Assembly: GCF_017168195.1 (NCBI RefSeq)
Contig: NZ_JADNYL010000001.1
Location: 744,001 to 808,000 of the forward strand
DNA: 64,000 bases
Reading direction: 5' to 3'
Source: Thalassotalea sp. G2M2-11
GTDB lineage: Bacteria; Pseudomonadota; Gammaproteobacteria; Enterobacterales; Alteromonadaceae
The position numbers and the translations under genes are program-made. Position 1 is the first letter of the stretch, and each line of letters begins with the position of its first letter. This document shows, in pieces, positions 62,331-64,000 of the stretch. Below the pieces are notes generated by a model. The model ran no database searches. It had not been told where the DNA came from and saw nothing but the letters and a program-made list of their open reading frames with translations.

Positions 62331-62951
62331 ATGCAAAAGGTACATTCTTTTATTATTGCTGCGTTAGCAACTCTGCTACTTTCAAATTGCGCAACTCCTC
62401 CTCCACAAAATCCCGAGAATTTATGTGAAATATTTCGAGAACATCGAGATTGGTATTTCGCGGCTAAAGATGCACGCTCTCGTTGGGGGGTGCCTATTCA
62501 TGTACCGATGAGTTTGATGTATCAGGAGAGCTCATTTAAAGAAGATGCTCTGCCACCTCGTGACTATCTATTAGGTTTTATTCCTTGGGGACGAGTAAGT
62601 ACTGCTTATGGTTATTCTCAGGCGAAAACCATGACATGGGAGGATTATATTCGGGAAACGGATAATTCAGGTGCTGATCGCGATGATTTTGATGATGCAA
62701 TCGACTTTATGGCTTGGTTTATTTATAAAACCCAGCGGATTAATAAAGTGTCGAAGTGGGACGGTTATAATCAATATTTAAATTACCACGAAGGCTGGGG
62801 TGGATTTCGCCGCAAAACATATAAAAAGAAGGCTTGGTTAGTTAAAGTTGCCCGTAAAGTCGATAACCGAGCACGTCGGTACAGCAGCCAATTAAAAAGC
62901 TGTGAAGCTGACTTAGATAAAAGCTGGTTGTGGCGATTATTTTTTGGATAA
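62331..62951 (+). CDS. Lipoprotein with lytic-transglycosylase (SLT)-like domain
   Basis: 206 residues. The lipobox LLSNC places the lipidated Cys at residue 20, so it is probably an outer-membrane lipoprotein. The domain has RWGVPIHVPMSLMYQESSFKEDA, where the Glu of QESSF is the likely catalytic residue of the lysozyme/SLT fold, then TAYGYSQAKTMTWEDY, the GYSQ pattern of this fold, and YHEGWGG. It should cleave peptidoglycan glycan strands. It is divergent from the small-RNA array. Close variants occur as unnamed proteins in many gammaproteobacteria. Confidence 0.82.
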   Translation: MQKVHSFIIAALATLLLSNCATPPPQNPENLCEIFREHRDWYFAAKDARSRWGVPIHVPMSLMYQESSFKEDALPPRDYLLGFIPWGRVSTAYGYSQAKTMTWEDYIRETDNSGADRDDFDDAIDFMAWFIYKTQRINKVSKWDGYNQYLNYHEGWGGFRRKTYKKKAWLVKVARKVDNRARRYSSQLKSCEADLDKSWLWRLFFG

Positions 62952-63346
62952 GAGAAAGAGTTGAAGCCTTGTTTTACATATAGCGAGACTTTGGATAACT
63001 TTTAAGCCTATGTCCTTATTTAGGCAAATATATGCTTAAAAAGCGGTTAAAATCCTCTAAAAATATGCTTTCACTTTCTATGATCAAATTACGGTTATTT
63101 TTGCTTGATTGATACGTAAAAATGTACGAAGAAATTATTAGTTAAAATTTTTAAAATCCCCGAGCGCATGTTTTAATTTTACAAGTTAATAGACTGCATT
63201 TTCCTTGCCAAAACAACGGATTTAGGAAAAACTCATGGCTAGCGCACGTCAGCTTTGAGCTTTTCATTTATGTTAAAAAAACTTCATTTTTTCATTAAAA
63301 ATAGTTTGCAAAATGCAAAGCCATTGATTTATTGGTCTTGCAAATG
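62952..63346. other. Long AT-rich intergenic stretch downstream of the lipoprotein gene
   Basis: No coding frame. TTTTAAGC (about 62999-63006) and GCTTAAAA (about 63033-63040) with an inner CCTA/TAGG pair could form a weak terminator for the lipoprotein gene. Otherwise I see nothing definable until the DnaA-box cluster. Confidence 0.45.
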
Positions 63347-63437
63347 TTATCCACAGAAATTGTGGAAACATGAAAAAACGATCTTGGGTTGTGGATAACG
63401 TTGTGAGTTTTTTTGTTTCAACTTGCCATTATCCACA
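63347..63437. promoter_or_regulatory. DnaA-box cluster
   Basis: Three perfect DnaA boxes: TTATCCACA at 63347-63355, its inverse TGTGGATAA at 63390-63398 and TTATCCACA at 63429-63437. A degenerate inverted box TGTGGAAAC lies at 63361-63369, forming a head-to-head pair with the first. Such density in 91 bp is far above chance. It may titrate or reactivate DnaA (datA/DARS-like) or regulate a neighbouring gene; origin markers are absent. Confidence 0.75.
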
Positions 63438-63496
63438 TTAAATGTTTAAAGTTACAGCTCTGGCAAGGCGAGTCGTCGAAACATAGCCGGAGATAT

Positions 63497-63549
63497 CGCT
63501 TAGCCGAAAATCACAACGTAGTGCTTCAACTATGTTGTTAGGCTAAGCG
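63497..63549. repeat. Nested inverted repeat (cruciform-like) beside corB
   Basis: Outer arms CGCTTAGCC (63497-63505) and GGCTAAGCG (63541-63549) match perfectly. Inner arms ACAACGTAG (63513-63521) and CTATGTTGT (63530-63538) match at 8 of 9. No U tract. It lies 9 bp past the corB stop. Confidence 0.8.
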
Positions 63550-63558
63550 TAGTCTGAA

Positions 63559-64000
63559 CTATTCTTCTTGTGCAGGCGTTTTTTTATAAAACTCTGGCTG
63601 AATACGTACTGATTTGACCATGTTATCGGTTACATCAACTATCTCTAGCGGATAACCCGCAATACGGACACTTAAGTTTGATTCTGGAATATCCTCTAAA
63701 TACTCAAGGATCAAGCCATTAAGTGTTTTTGGTCCATCGGTGGGGAAGTGCCAATTCATTTCTTTATTAATATCACGGATGGTTGCCGTACCATCAACTA
63801 AGTAACTGCCATCAGGTTGAATATTTACCTCATCACAGGCTGCTGGCGTCATTGTCGTAGTAAAGTCACCGACAATCTCTTCCAGTATATCTTCTAAGGT
63901 AACTAAACCTTGAATATCTCCATATTCATCAACAACTAGGCCTAAGCGTTCTTTCGCATGTTGAAATTTCAATAACTGTACATTGAGGGTAGTGCCTTCT
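63559..64000 (-). CDS. corB: CorB/YfjD-family CBS-domain transport protein, C-terminal part (runs off the right edge)
   Basis: The frame is open from the stop at 63559 to the window edge, about 147 residues. It shows the end of a CBS pair (EGTTLNVQLLKFQHAKERLGLVVDEYGDIQGLVTLEDILEEIVGDF) and a CorC_HlyC transporter-associated domain (GSYLVDGTATIRDINKEMNW, LNGLILEYLEDIP). This is close to E. coli YfjD/CorB, implicated in Mg2+/Co2+ handling. The N-terminal DUF21 membrane part is outside the window. The internal TTG near 63972 is not the start. Confidence 0.93.
   Translation of the reverse strand, partial: EGTTLNVQLLKFQHAKERLGLVVDEYGDIQGLVTLEDILEEIVGDFTTTMTPAACDEVNIQPDGSYLVDGTATIRDINKEMNWHFPTDGPKTLNGLILEYLEDIPESNLSVRIAGYPLEIVDVTDNMVKSVRIQPEFYKKTPAQEE

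Noticed and set aside
63347-63437. DnaA-box cluster as the chromosomal origin oriC
   Set aside because: No dnaA-dnaN, mnmG-rsmG or parAB genes nearby and no clear AT-rich 13-mer repeats. A secondary DnaA-binding site is more likely.
1-64000. Insertion sequences, prophage, integrons, tRNA or rRNA genes
   Set aside because: No transposase, integrase, phage gene, flanking terminal repeats, tRNA-like cloverleaf or rRNA segment was recognised on either strand.

Overview
The window is a contiguous, AT-rich, gene-dense piece of a marine gammaproteobacterial chromosome, most likely Alteromonadales and probably Colwelliaceae (Colwellia/Thalassotalea-like). The basis is gene content and order: a glyA-nrdR-ribD-ribE-ribBA block, a dxs-ispA-xseB / thiI / panE / yajQ block, Na+-type flagellar stator genes (pomAB), many TonB-dependent receptors, solitary periplasmic solute-binding proteins, and an ovothiol locus. 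I see no rRNA, tRNA, insertion sequence, prophage or CRISPR array.

Layout. (1) 1-2.9 kb: truncated sensor kinase, secreted EF-hand protein, small unknown protein, periplasmic binding protein. (2) 3.4-12.8 kb: an uptake-type locus in which two paralogous TonB-dependent receptors flank a periplasmic Sel1-repeat protein carrying a TonB C-terminal domain and a membrane-anchored winged-helix regulator with a beta-propeller-like sensor part. (3) 12.9-23.2 kb: a B12 regulon. A cobalamin riboswitch precedes btuD-btuC-cobT-cobS-cobU-cobC-cobQ-cobO-btuF, with genes overlapping or nearly touching, and a second riboswitch precedes btuB. (4) 23.5-29.9 kb: a tightly packed operon of a diguanylate cyclase, a glutamine-synthetase-like ligase of unknown role, ovoA and ovoB (ovothiol synthesis). 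(5) 30-38.4 kb: DUF5916 protein, hemolysin-III family protein, cytosolic EF-hand protein, S33 peptidase with a NatAB-type ABC transporter, ECF sigma factor with a membrane partner. (6) 38.6-53.4 kb: conserved housekeeping block for one-carbon, riboflavin, isoprenoid, thiamine/4-thiouridine and pantothenate functions, with pomAB inserted and an exported amidase where ribH-nusB-thiL-pgpA usually lie. (7) 53.5-64 kb: solute-binding proteins, an NSS-family Na+ symporter with a DUF922 predicted metalloprotease, thioredoxin, LysR regulator, RluA-type pseudouridine synthase, gshA, a non-coding array, a lytic-transglycosylase-like lipoprotein and truncated corB.

The most unusual feature is non-coding. 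Between gshA and the lipoprotein gene (61.69-62.24 kb) the minus strand carries four tandem, independently promoted small RNA units of about 65-70 nt. Each has the same promoter layout (TTGAACT or TTGAACA-like -35 region, 16-nt spacer after GAACTW, TCWTAMT -10), a C-rich single-stranded segment and an intrinsic terminator with a 7-8 nt U tract. The promoters resemble those of sigma-E/ECF factors, so I infer a multicopy family of envelope-stress-type regulatory RNAs. Second is a cluster of three perfect DnaA boxes plus one degenerate box in the 607-bp gap before corB. Third is the unexplained ligase-like gene inside the ovothiol operon.

Thiol chemistry recurs across the window (gshA, ovoAB, thioredoxin, thiI), but apart from ovoAB these genes are not co-transcribed.
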